Below, piece by piece: positions 51,606-59,944 of a stretch of 64,000 bases of DNA. Position 1 is the stretch's first letter. Every line of letters begins with the position of its first letter. This DNA comes from Aved-18 sp964606665. GTDB taxonomy: Bacteria > Cyanobacteriota > Vampirovibrionia > Obscuribacterales > Obscuribacteraceae. The notes beneath the pieces were generated by a model. That model had not been told where the DNA came from. It worked only from the letters and a program-made list of their open reading frames with translations, and ran no database searches. The stretch lies in NCBI GenBank assembly GCA_964606665.1, contig CAZSHS010000010.1, forward strand, positions 34,463 to 98,462, given 5' to 3'. Both the position numbers and the translations under genes were made by a program.

Positions 51606-52508
51606 ATGACTTCGCTCTGGCGTGTAACTGCGGTATCCTGTTTTGCTTTTCTGACTCTTTTTTGCACGGGACAAGCTTTCGCTGAAGATCTCAAAGCAAA
51701 AGGAATTACCAATGGTCCAGCGCGTATAACACTTGGCGACAATCTCGCTTATGTAGATTTACCTGCTGGCTATCTTTTCGCCAATAAAGAATTAGCCCAG
51801 AAATTTCTCGAAAAAGAAGGCAGTTCTACTCATGGAGTGCTTGGAATCATCATTCCCGAGAAAAAAAACGAGGAAGACGATTCGTTCAGTATCATCAGCA
51901 GCTACGACGATTCAGGCTATGTGCATGACAAAGATGCCAACGACTTGAAAGCTGACGAAATTCTCAAATCGTGTCAGGAAGGAACGAAGCAAGGAAATGA
52001 AAGGCGTAAAGAACTGAACATACCCCCCTTTTATGTGGGCGGCTGGGCAGAAAAACCTCAATATCAAAAAGATAAACATCAAGTAGTTTGGGCAATTGAA
52101 ATTAAAGATCAGGATACGCCGCAAGCTCCGGTTGAAGCAATCAACTACAACACAAGAATTTTGGGTCGACAAGGTGTTTTGTCTATGAACCTTGTCACCA
52201 GCTTGAAAAAATTTCCGGAAAATAAAGCAAAAGCAATGGAATTGCTCAACAAGACCGAATTCACCAAAGGCAATACTTATGGTGAATATGTCGCTGGTAA
52301 AGACAAAGCTTCCGGATATGGTTTGACCGGGCTAATTCTTGGTGGTGGCGCCATGGCAGCTGCAGCCAAGATGGGCTTGCTTGGCGGACTCTGGAAGTGG
52401 GCAATCGGTCTTTTAATCGCTGGCAAAAAACTGATTATCGTGGCAGTAATTGGAATAGGTGCTCTGTTTGCCAAATTGTTTGGTAAAAAAGACGGCGGAA
52501 ATAAATGA
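51606..52508 (+). CDS. DUF2167 family exported membrane protein
   Basis: A 300-residue protein with a signal peptide (VSCFAFLTLFCTGQAFAED) and a C-terminal membrane hairpin (about 245-285). ATITLGDNLAYVDLPAG-like opening (ARITLGDNLAYVDLPAGYLF) and SYDDSGYVHDKDANDLKADEIL match DUF2167. Function unknown; the family occurs near stress and respiration genes in proteobacteria. Strong AAGGAG before the ATG. First gene of a six-gene run; overlaps the lipoprotein gene by four bases. Confidence 0.87.
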   Translation: MTSLWRVTAVSCFAFLTLFCTGQAFAEDLKAKGITNGPARITLGDNLAYVDLPAGYLFANKELAQKFLEKEGSSTHGVLGIIIPEKKNEEDDSFSIISSYDDSGYVHDKDANDLKADEILKSCQEGTKQGNERRKELNIPPFYVGGWAEKPQYQKDKHQVVWAIEIKDQDTPQAPVEAINYNTRILGRQGVLSMNLVTSLKKFPENKAKAMELLNKTEFTKGNTYGEYVAGKDKASGYGLTGLILGGGAMAAAAKMGLLGGLWKWAIGLLIAGKKLIIVAVIGIGALFAKLFGKKDGGNK

Positions 52509-53293
52509 TTGCAAAGATACAAGCGGCAAAATCAATTCATTTGAGTCTATTTCTGCCGCTTGTTTCGGGCATCTTACTTAGCTCATGTTCTACTTCTGGC
52601 GAAATATCCAACAATAAGAAAGAAGATTCTTCGACTAAAAACGCAGTAGAAGAGCTTTCGGCTAAAGAGCAAACTAAAAAAGAAATTGTGGAGATGGTGA
52701 CTTCTCAACTAGAAAAAGCAGGATTCAAATTCGATCAGAGTAAAAAAGCTTTTACCCGAAGCCAGAAAGATTATCGAGACGAAATTACAGTGCAGGCAAA
52801 TAATCGCGGCGATTTCTATTTTCATTTCGGTCGCATTTTTCCCGCGGTAGCAGATATGGTGGCACCATTCCAAGCTAAAAAATTATTCTCCACACCGGAC
52901 CTGACAGTTTGGGATTCGTCGATGAACGCTGGTCCTAATTTTCCAGAGCATTATAAAACCGAGGGTGGTTGGAACTTGAGCGCCGATACAAAAGCGCAAG
53001 TAAAAAAAGAAGTGAGCGATTTCATAAAAGATTTTATGCTTGTCTGGTTGGATAAATTCCCCGACTTGAAAGCTGCTCGCGAAAAGCTCGAACGCAGGCC
53101 TATGATCAAAGCTGAGACTACAATTCAGATATTGGCCATTGATGTTTTACTAAAGGATAAAAAAGCCTTCCATCAAGAACTTGATCGCTCCATGCCAACA
53201 ATTGAAAACAGCACAAGCCGCGACGCCCCCGACAAAGTACAGTCTTTTGTAAATGATGTTTATAAACAGCACCCAGAGTTCAAACAAAAATAG
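52505..53293 (+). CDS. Lipoprotein
   Basis: A 262-residue protein with an N-terminal lipobox LSSC (about residue 29; LLSSCS) after a hydrophobic stretch, so it is probably lipidated and anchored to a membrane. The mature part is helical and charged, with RRPMIKAETTIQILAIDVLL; no family recognised. The start overlaps the DUF2167 stop (ATGA). Operon member. Confidence 0.72.
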   Translation: MIAKIQAAKSIHLSLFLPLVSGILLSSCSTSGEISNNKKEDSSTKNAVEELSAKEQTKKEIVEMVTSQLEKAGFKFDQSKKAFTRSQKDYRDEITVQANNRGDFYFHFGRIFPAVADMVAPFQAKKLFSTPDLTVWDSSMNAGPNFPEHYKTEGGWNLSADTKAQVKKEVSDFIKDFMLVWLDKFPDLKAAREKLERRPMIKAETTIQILAIDVLLKDKKAFHQELDRSMPTIENSTSRDAPDKVQSFVNDVYKQHPEFKQK

Positions 53294-53311
53294 AGAAAAA
53301 AGAAAAAAATT

Positions 53312-54547
53312 ATGGCAGAAATAAAAACCAATGTATGCGTAGTAGGAGGGGGACCAGCCGGCTTAATGGCTGGATATCTGCTTGCCCGTGCAGGTGTGGA
53401 AGTAGTAGTTATTGAAAAACACGGTGATTTTTTTAGAGATTTCCGCGGAGACACTGTTCACCCCTCCACTTTGCAATTAATGCATGAGCTTGGAATTCTT
53501 GAAGGCTTTCTTAAATTGCCTCATCAAAAAGTTTCGCGTCTAAGCGGACAGATAGGCGATGACAAATTTATGATGGCAGACTTCTCCTATTTAAATACTA
53601 AGTGCAAGTACATTGTCTTTATGCCGCAATGGGATTTCCTCAACTACATAAGTGAGCAGGGAGGCAAATATCCCAAATTCAATTTGCGCATGAATACAGA
53701 AGCGATAGGTTTAATCGAAGAGAACGACAAAATAATTGGTGTAAAAACCATCGACGATCAAGGCGAACTTTTGATTAAATCCAATCTTGTCATTGGCGCC
53801 GACGGAAGAAATTCGGTCATAAGAAAAAGCGCCGACATGCAAGTGGAAGATGTGGGTGCGCCAATGGATGTGCTCTGGATGCGGATATCTCGCAAGCCAT
53901 CAGATCCAGAAGAAACAATTGGACGATTCGATGCTGGAATCATTCTCATTATGATTAATCGAAACGAATACTGGCAATGCGGTTTTGTCATTCCTAAAGG
54001 CAAGCTAGAAGAATACAAAGCACAAGGTCTTCAATCGATTAAAGAGCGCATAGTGGCAATGGCACCGTTTACTCGTGACACCGTAAATGATATCGCTAGT
54101 TTCGACGATATAAAACTGCTCACAGTCAAAGTAGATAGACTTTCCAAATGGTATAAAGACGGCTTATTATGCATTGGTGATTGTGCTCATGCCATGTCAC
54201 CAGTGGCGGGAGTAGGCATAAATCTTGCAGTACAAGATGCTGTAGCAGCAGCCAATTTTCTCTATATGCCTCTGCTCAAAGGAACTTGCAACGAGTCTCA
54301 CTTGCAACAAGTACAAGAGCGACGTAACTATCCAACCAGAATGACTCAGCGCGCTCAAGTGCTTATACAAAACAATGTGATTAAACCCACTCTAGAGAGC
54401 AACCAAATGAAAGCACCATGGTTTACCCAAGTATTCAAAACTCTACCGCCACTGCGAGCACTGCCTGCCAACCTAATAGGTGTGGGATTCAGACCCGAAC
54501 ATATACATAGTCCAGATACCAGAAAAACAGCCGGAGTCATTAAGTGA
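53312..54547 (+). CDS. FAD-dependent monooxygenase (PHBH/UbiH-like)
   Basis: A 411-residue flavoprotein hydroxylase. VCVVGGGPAGLMAG (residues about 8-21) binds the ADP part of FAD; RDFRGDTVHPST and NLVIGADGRNSVIRK follow the family order, and LCIGDCAHAMSPVAGVGINLAVQDA is the second FAD motif (GD). It probably hydroxylates an aromatic or similar substrate with NAD(P)H and oxygen. No ubiquinone-synthesis neighbour is present. It is followed by the first serpin with a one-base overlap, an unusual context. Confidence 0.9.
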   Translation: MAEIKTNVCVVGGGPAGLMAGYLLARAGVEVVVIEKHGDFFRDFRGDTVHPSTLQLMHELGILEGFLKLPHQKVSRLSGQIGDDKFMMADFSYLNTKCKYIVFMPQWDFLNYISEQGGKYPKFNLRMNTEAIGLIEENDKIIGVKTIDDQGELLIKSNLVIGADGRNSVIRKSADMQVEDVGAPMDVLWMRISRKPSDPEETIGRFDAGIILIMINRNEYWQCGFVIPKGKLEEYKAQGLQSIKERIVAMAPFTRDTVNDIASFDDIKLLTVKVDRLSKWYKDGLLCIGDCAHAMSPVAGVGINLAVQDAVAAANFLYMPLLKGTCNESHLQQVQERRNYPTRMTQRAQVLIQNNVIKPTLESNQMKAPWFTQVFKTLPPLRALPANLIGVGFRPEHIHSPDTRKTAGVIK

Positions 54548-55728
54548 TGTTATCTAAAAAATCGATTCTCGTTTTACTTGCCTCAATTTTATTAGCTCAA
54601 AATCCACTTATAGCGCTTGCTGCCGAACAATTTGATTTTGATCTGTATAAGTCGCTTGCAGCTTCAAAGTGCAAAGAAAACTTCTTATACTCACCCTACA
54701 GCGTTTCAAGCGCATTAACCATGACTTACACTGGCTCCAAAGATGCGACCAAAGAAGCGATGGCAAAGGTACTCAACTTGAGTGCGAAAAAAGATATTGA
54801 AGTGAAAGAGTCAGCTAAAGTAGATATAGATAGTCTGCAAAAATTAAACAACGGCTCCATTCTTGAAATTGCCAATGCTTTGTTTGCTAACAAAAATATC
54901 GATTTCTCCAAAGAGTTTCTTAGTGAAAATGAAAAGTACTTTTATGCTGGCACCAATTCGATGGACTTCAACGCACCAGATGCGGTGGAAAAAATCAACG
55001 ACTGGGTTAAAGAAAAAACGCACGACAAAATATGTAAAATTCTAGACAAAGTAAGTGGCGATGCCATTTTATATTTGATCAATGCCATTTATTTCAAAGG
55101 CGCCTGGCAGAATCAATTCAAAAAAGAAGACACTAAAAAAGAAAAATTTTATCCGCTTGAGGGAAATGACCTTGATGTAATGATGATGTCCTTAAGTCGG
55201 GACTCCTTTTCATATGCCGAAACGTCAGACTTTCAGGCCATTCATTTACCATACAAAGACAATCGGCTTGGACTCTATGTTTTCTTGCCTAAGAAAGGTA
55301 AAACGTTAGACGAGTTTGAAAAGAAACTGGATCTTGCAAGCTTTGAAAAACATAGCCAACTTTTTTCGGGTCGCACTGGCACTTTGAAATTACCTCGCTT
55401 CAAAATCGAAGATGACATGAAGCTCAAAGAAAATCTATCCAAATTGGGAATGGAAGAAGCTTTCGACAAAAACAAAGCCGACTTCTCCCTAATGACCAAT
55501 GAAAAAGGACGTGTTTTCATCAACGACGTAATCCATAAAACTTACATGGATGTAAATGAAGTAGGTACTGAAGCAGCCGCCGTAACTGCAGTAGAGATGT
55601 GTATGACCTCTGCCAGAATGGATCCAGAACCTGCTTTTGAAATGAACTGCAATCATCCGTTTTTCATAGCGCTACAAGACATGCAAACTAAAAAAATACT
55701 CTTTATGGGACATATTAATAAGCCATGA
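54547..55728 (+). CDS. Exported serpin 1
   Basis: A 393-residue serine-protease inhibitor of the serpin superfamily with a signal peptide ending LIALAAEQ. FLYSPYSVSSALTMTY opens the fold (helix A/strand), and NAIYFKGAWQNQF and VFINDVIHKTYMDVNEVGTEAAA are strongly conserved. The hinge GTEAAAVTAV is intact, so it should be inhibitory, trapping target proteases by suicide mechanism. The reactive loop MCMTSARMDPEP includes Arg near the P1 region; the exact P1 cannot be fixed by eye. ATG at 54547 shares one base with the FAD gene's stop. Confidence 0.95.
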   Translation: MLSKKSILVLLASILLAQNPLIALAAEQFDFDLYKSLAASKCKENFLYSPYSVSSALTMTYTGSKDATKEAMAKVLNLSAKKDIEVKESAKVDIDSLQKLNNGSILEIANALFANKNIDFSKEFLSENEKYFYAGTNSMDFNAPDAVEKINDWVKEKTHDKICKILDKVSGDAILYLINAIYFKGAWQNQFKKEDTKKEKFYPLEGNDLDVMMMSLSRDSFSYAETSDFQAIHLPYKDNRLGLYVFLPKKGKTLDEFEKKLDLASFEKHSQLFSGRTGTLKLPRFKIEDDMKLKENLSKLGMEEAFDKNKADFSLMTNEKGRVFINDVIHKTYMDVNEVGTEAAAVTAVEMCMTSARMDPEPAFEMNCNHPFFIALQDMQTKKILFMGHINKP

Positions 55729-56936
55729 AAATTTTGAACAAAAACTCTTCCATACTCAAACTCGCATTTGCTGCTTCAATTGCTCTAGGTTTAACTCTAT
55801 CGAGCAATCTGGCCTGCAAAGCAGACTCTTTTCAGTTTGATCTATTTAGGAATCTAGCCAAAAGCAAAGCAACCCAAAATCTTTTAGTTTCGCCATACAG
55901 CGTTGAAACCGCAATGACTATGACTGCTCTTGGAGCGTCAGGCTCCACTTATGAGGAAATGAAGAAAGCTCTTGATTTAGGGGATTCTGCCGACAAAATT
56001 GAGCAAAATGTTTTAAATGATTTGAACAGTTTAAATGAAGCCGACGAAACTACCAATCTTAAAATTGTCAACAATTTATTTGGCGAGAAAGAAATAAAAT
56101 TTGATAAGTCTTACACAGGCTCGATGAGAAGCCATTTTCAAGCTGATCTAACTAGTCTTGATTTTGCTTCCAGCGATAGTGCGCAAAAAATCAACAGTTG
56201 GGTCAAAGCTAAAAGCGGCGGCAAAATTACAAGTCTGATAGATAAAATCGACCCTTCAGCCAGTCTTTATCTGATCAACGCAATTTATTTCAAAAGCACC
56301 TGGGCGGAGCAGTTCGATCCTAGCCTGACGAGTGAAAAATCTTTTCACACAGCCGATGAACAAATGATCAAAGTACCGATGATGGTGGCAGATCGTAAGA
56401 AATTCAAATATTTCTCAGATAACAAGTTGCAGGCACTTCGACTGAATTATAAAAATGGACGTTACTCGATGCTTTTCTTTCTACCAGACGAATCATCCAG
56501 CCTAAGCGAACTTGAAAGCCAACTGAGTGAAGAAACCTGGCAAAATTGGCTTTCTAGCTTTAATGAAAACCCAGGGAAAATTACCCTGCCGAAATTTAAA
56601 ATAGAAGACAGTATGAAGTTGAAGTCACTACTTTGCACTCTGGGAATGTCCGACGCATTCGATTCGCAAAAAGCTGATTTCAGTAAAATGATCGACAAAA
56701 GCACCCAAACAGAACTATTTTTGAGTGAGGTAATGCACAAAACTTTTATAGATGTAAATGAAGAAGGTACCGAGGCCGCAGCCGCGACCGCTGTAGAAGC
56801 CAGCAGCAAAACACTCGACTTTACTTCTAAGTATTTTGAAATGAAATTGAATCGTCCTTTTCTTTTCGCACTACACGATCAAAAAACAAACAAGATTCTA
56901 TTTCTTGGACATGTAGCCGATCCCAGTAAAAAATAG
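55725..56936 (+). CDS. Exported serpin 2
   Basis: A 403-residue second serpin, overlapping the first by four bases (ATGA). Signal peptide ends NLACKAD. LLVSPYSVETAMTMTA, NAIYFKSTWAEQF and VMHKTFIDVNEEGTEAAA are conserved, and the hinge GTEAAAATAV is intact. The reactive loop EASSKTLDFTSKYF differs sharply from that of serpin 1, so the pair probably targets different proteases. Clear tandem duplication with loop divergence. Confidence 0.95.
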   Translation: MKILNKNSSILKLAFAASIALGLTLSSNLACKADSFQFDLFRNLAKSKATQNLLVSPYSVETAMTMTALGASGSTYEEMKKALDLGDSADKIEQNVLNDLNSLNEADETTNLKIVNNLFGEKEIKFDKSYTGSMRSHFQADLTSLDFASSDSAQKINSWVKAKSGGKITSLIDKIDPSASLYLINAIYFKSTWAEQFDPSLTSEKSFHTADEQMIKVPMMVADRKKFKYFSDNKLQALRLNYKNGRYSMLFFLPDESSSLSELESQLSEETWQNWLSSFNENPGKITLPKFKIEDSMKLKSLLCTLGMSDAFDSQKADFSKMIDKSTQTELFLSEVMHKTFIDVNEEGTEAAAATAVEASSKTLDFTSKYFEMKLNRPFLFALHDQKTNKILFLGHVADPSKK

Positions 56937-56952
56937 GCAATAAGTCTAATTT

Positions 56953-57810
56953 ATGAAAGACAACGAAAAAAGCATCCTGGAGCGAATCTCAATTGCAGCA
57001 CCATGCAGTGCCGACTGGGACAATATGGTGGGCGATGAGCGCGAACGCTTCTGTAACCAGTGCACCCTGAATGTCTATAACATCTCGAGTATGTCAAAAT
57101 CTGAAGCAGAAGAATTTCTTTTGCTGCGCACACATGGGCGTGTTTGTGTTCAATTTTATAAACGCAAAGACGGCACCATAATCACAGACAATTGTCCCAA
57201 AGGACTGCGAGTGATTCAGGACAAAACGCGTAAATTGCTTCAAGCAGCAAGCGCCTTTTTGACCCTATTAGCTACTTCCAATTTGTTTGCTTGGGCTCAA
57301 CAAACGAACGAGCCATTTCGTCCCATGCCCTTGCGCGGCAAAGTCGTAGTCAAACCAGACACTAATAAAACAGAACCAAACAAGCCTGATTCGAATAAGC
57401 CCGATTCGAATAAGCCCGATTCGAATAATCCAGACAAAAATAAGTCTAATCAAGAGATTAGACCATTGCGTGGTGAGGTTTATATCCCGCTCAAGAAAGA
57501 TGATCCTGCTTGCTTTTTGGAATCGGAGAAAATTCTGAAAGACAAGATAGTTAATTTGGAAAGCACAAATAAAGACAAGCTTGCGATAACTAGAGCGCAT
57601 CTAGATCTTGCCAGTTTTTATCGTTCTAAAAATCATCTTGATAAGGCAGATAGCGAATATGCAATTGGCGTCAAAATGCTTGCGAAAATGCCTAGTCAAA
57701 AAGATTTGTATAAAAATTCTATTTTAAACAGATTGGCGGTTCTCAAATTGCTTGGCAAAAGTAATGAAGCTGCCAAATTGGAAAAATTAATTCCCACAGA
57801 TAGAAAATAA
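56953..57810 (+). CDS. Cys-motif protein with Asn-Lys-Pro-Asp-Ser repeats
   Basis: A 285-residue protein. The N-terminal 85 residues carry a conserved cysteine pattern: APCSADWDNMVGDERERFC, CTLNVYNIS, GRVCVQFYKRKDG and DNCPKG. This domain occurs at the N-terminus of many cell-envelope proteins and probably binds metal or forms disulfides. A transmembrane helix follows (about 98-116), then three NKPDS repeats and a C-terminal TPR-like region (LDLASFYRSKNHLDKADSEY). It is 16 bases after serpin 2 in the same operon. Confidence 0.75.
   Translation: MKDNEKSILERISIAAPCSADWDNMVGDERERFCNQCTLNVYNISSMSKSEAEEFLLLRTHGRVCVQFYKRKDGTIITDNCPKGLRVIQDKTRKLLQAASAFLTLLATSNLFAWAQQTNEPFRPMPLRGKVVVKPDTNKTEPNKPDSNKPDSNKPDSNNPDKNKSNQEIRPLRGEVYIPLKKDDPACFLESEKILKDKIVNLESTNKDKLAITRAHLDLASFYRSKNHLDKADSEYAIGVKMLAKMPSQKDLYKNSILNRLAVLKLLGKSNEAAKLEKLIPTDRK
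57379..57435 (+). repeat. 15-base tandem repeat coding for NKPDS
   Basis: Three nearly identical 15-base units and a fading fourth encode Asn-Lys-Pro-Asp-Ser in the linker of the Cys-motif protein. Confidence 0.9.
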
Positions 57811-57817
57811 CTCAATC

Positions 57818-58315
57818 TTGCCATTTAACTATTTGATACGTGACGCTTTAGAATCTGATGCTGAGGGCATAATCACAGTCCATCAAAATGCAGTACATGT
57901 GACCGCTAAAGATTTTTATGAGCAGGAAATTTTAGATGAATGGTCTCCTATTTTTTCTAGTCGCACTTTGCTAATGCAAGAAAAATTAGAGAAGAACCCG
58001 GAGAATTCAATCATCTTAGTAATTGAATCTGATGGCAAAATTGCTGGATTTGGAGAAATTGTGCCTGCACAAGAAGAATTACGTGCTGTCTATATAGACC
58101 CGCAATTTGCGCGCATAGGTTTTGGTAGAGCACTTCTGCAAGAACTTATTTCCCGCGCAAAAAAACAAGGCGTTGCCAAATTGATATTGCATGCGTCGTT
58201 AAATGCAAAAAATTTCTATGTTCAAAACGGCTTTAAAATCGATGGCGAAGGAAATCACAAACTGAGCTCAGGTTGTTTAATGCCATGCATTTTTATGAGC
58301 AAAAATCTCGCCTAA
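57818..58315 (+). CDS. GNAT-family N-acetyltransferase
   Basis: A 165-residue acetyltransferase starting with TTG at 57818. AVYIDPQFARIGFGRALLQELI carries the acetyl-CoA-binding Q/R-x-x-G-x-G pattern and HASLNAKNFYVQNGF the family's N-A-x-x-F-Y-x-x-x-G-F end. Substrate unknown. It overlaps the end of the convergent exported gene by four bases. Confidence 0.82.
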   Translation: MPFNYLIRDALESDAEGIITVHQNAVHVTAKDFYEQEILDEWSPIFSSRTLLMQEKLEKNPENSIILVIESDGKIAGFGEIVPAQEELRAVYIDPQFARIGFGRALLQELISRAKKQGVAKLILHASLNAKNFYVQNGFKIDGEGNHKLSSGCLMPCIFMSKNLA

Positions 58316-58875
58316 TTTCCAAGTCCACCCGAATCAAGGGCACCCGCCGGGTTTGCGCCGTTTCGTCCCAACGCATTAAGATCTAATCCGATATCGGAAT
58401 ACGTTTTAGGATCGACAAGACCCTGAGACGGCGAAATTGCGGAAAGACCGCCGGGGGACTGTTTTTTGATCAAAAGCTTTTCAGCAAGAGCCGACACGCC
58501 GCTTATGTCAACAGAGGTGTGACGAGGTCCAAGCCCAAACCAGGATCGTTTAGTTTCAATTCTGTCGCCTAAAAGTGACGAGCCTTTAATGGAATTGCGA
58601 CCAAAAATATTTTTCTCAACCGATACACCATTTCCCAAAATGCTTACTGCATTTTTCTTTTTGCCAAAAAAACTTTTGTCTGATTCGTATCCGTTACCAA
58701 GACGGTCTTGCAATTTAACGGTCTTAGTACCAAATAGTCCTTTTTTGACCATAACAGACTCGCCCTTGCCAGTTTTAAACTCCCAAGTATCAAGTGCGAA
58801 TGCGCTAGGACTTGCCACCGCAATTGAAATTGCTAAAGTAAGGGCTGAAAAAATACTTTTATTTCGAAATAACAT
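58312..58875 (-). CDS. Exported hypothetical protein with palindrome-encoded segment
   Basis: A 187-residue secreted protein. Signal peptide ends SPSAFALD (about residue 28). The mature part has repeats built on KKGLFGTKTVKL, SFFGKKKNAV, NIFGRNSIKG and SWFGLGPRHT, a motif (x-x-F-G-x-x) repeated about every 20 residues. The segment KTYSDIGLDLNALG near residue 160 contains the palindrome-encoded TYSDIGL. Function unknown; the F-G repeats may form a beta solenoid. Confidence 0.6.
   Translation of the reverse strand: MLFRNKSIFSALTLAISIAVASPSAFALDTWEFKTGKGESVMVKKGLFGTKTVKLQDRLGNGYESDKSFFGKKKNAVSILGNGVSVEKNIFGRNSIKGSSLLGDRIETKRSWFGLGPRHTSVDISGVSALAEKLLIKKQSPGGLSAISPSQGLVDPKTYSDIGLDLNALGRNGANPAGALDSGGLGN
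58382..58406. repeat. Iterated palindrome, copy 11
   Basis: Centred at 58392/58393, the same form as copy 3 (TCTAATCC...GGAATACGTTT), encoding KTYSDIGL on the minus strand as in the DUF1800 gene although the proteins are unrelated. Confidence 0.92.
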
Positions 58876-58948
58876 AATGGGTGCCTCTTTCCTAATCTAT
58901 CTCAATAGAAGAGGAGTAAGGCACGAATGTTCCCAAAAGTAATTTGTT

Positions 58949-59941
58949 TCAGTCGTTTTGATACACAGGTGCTGCTGCATCACCACCGTAATAGTGATTC
59001 ATGCACCAGAAACTGAGAGTGTTTTCAGATGGTACACCATTGCTAATAACACGCACTGGCAAGGTTCCTCCAGAAGAGCCCCAGTCCGGAATCACGCAAG
59101 TTAGAATATTAGAATTAACAGAAGTCACATTAGCAGTATAAGGACCTATTCTCACAACATTATCACTTGCATTGGGAGCAAAATTAGATCCAGATATAGT
59201 TAGATATCCACCTGATGGTCCGCCATATGGCGTCATACCAGTAAGATGAGGAGGAAGAGAAATAACTCCTACTCTTATAGGGTCGCTAGTTTCGCCAAGA
59301 GCTCTCACAACTAGAGAAACACTTCCAGCCGAGGAAATTCCCGACGGAGGTTTCACTACAAGAATACGCGAATTGGCTTGAACAACTTGAGCGGGCTTAC
59401 CATCGAAGGTAACAGTATTTTCGTTTGGATTCACACTAAATCCGGTGCCGTGTATTAATACTTCTTTTCCATCTTGAACCTTCGTGCAATCAAGCACTGT
59501 CAATTTATTTTTAACAGTGGTAAGAGCCCAACTAAAAATGGCTCCTTTACTGCCTTCGCCTTCTACAAACAATTGCTTTCCGTTTTTGGACAACAATCCT
59601 GAGACATCAACGGTGATTGCATGCTTTTTTGTGAAAGCATTTTCGTCTGCCAAAATTTCTCCAATTTCACTCTGACGTTCACCTGGAGGTGATAGAAAAA
59701 CACGAATCCAGCTAAATCCTGCTCTACCGCCATATCCGTTATAAAAAGTCATCCAGAGCGGTTGAGACTCTTGCTGAGCAGTAACATTTACTGCTGCGGA
59801 AAATTTCTCAAGCTTACCTGAACCCTGACAAACAAACGGTCCTCCTTCTTGCACCAGTTGCTGGGCGAGACTATATGCCGGACATGCCATCACTATAGAT
59901 ACTATAAGAGAAAGACAAAGACTAAAGCGGTGGATTGACAT
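58949..59941 (-). CDS. Exported protein with IPT/TIG domains
   Basis: A 330-residue secreted protein. Signal peptide ends PAYSLAQQ (about residue 27). The N-terminal part has a jelly-roll-like pattern. Two IPT/TIG immunoglobulin-like domains follow (about 145-230 and 230-310), the second with PYGGPSGGYLTISGSNF and VVRIGPYTANVTSV. IPT/TIG domains bind polysaccharides or proteins at the surface. The gene begins 3 bases after the M24 peptidase stop, so the two are cotranscribed. Confidence 0.82.
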   Translation of the reverse strand: MSIHRFSLCLSLIVSIVMACPAYSLAQQLVQEGGPFVCQGSGKLEKFSAAVNVTAQQESQPLWMTFYNGYGGRAGFSWIRVFLSPPGERQSEIGEILADENAFTKKHAITVDVSGLLSKNGKQLFVEGEGSKGAIFSWALTTVKNKLTVLDCTKVQDGKEVLIHGTGFSVNPNENTVTFDGKPAQVVQANSRILVVKPPSGISSAGSVSLVVRALGETSDPIRVGVISLPPHLTGMTPYGGPSGGYLTISGSNFAPNASDNVVRIGPYTANVTSVNSNILTCVIPDWGSSGGTLPVRVISNGVPSENTLSFWCMNHYYGGDAAAPVYQND

Positions 59942-59944
59942 TTG

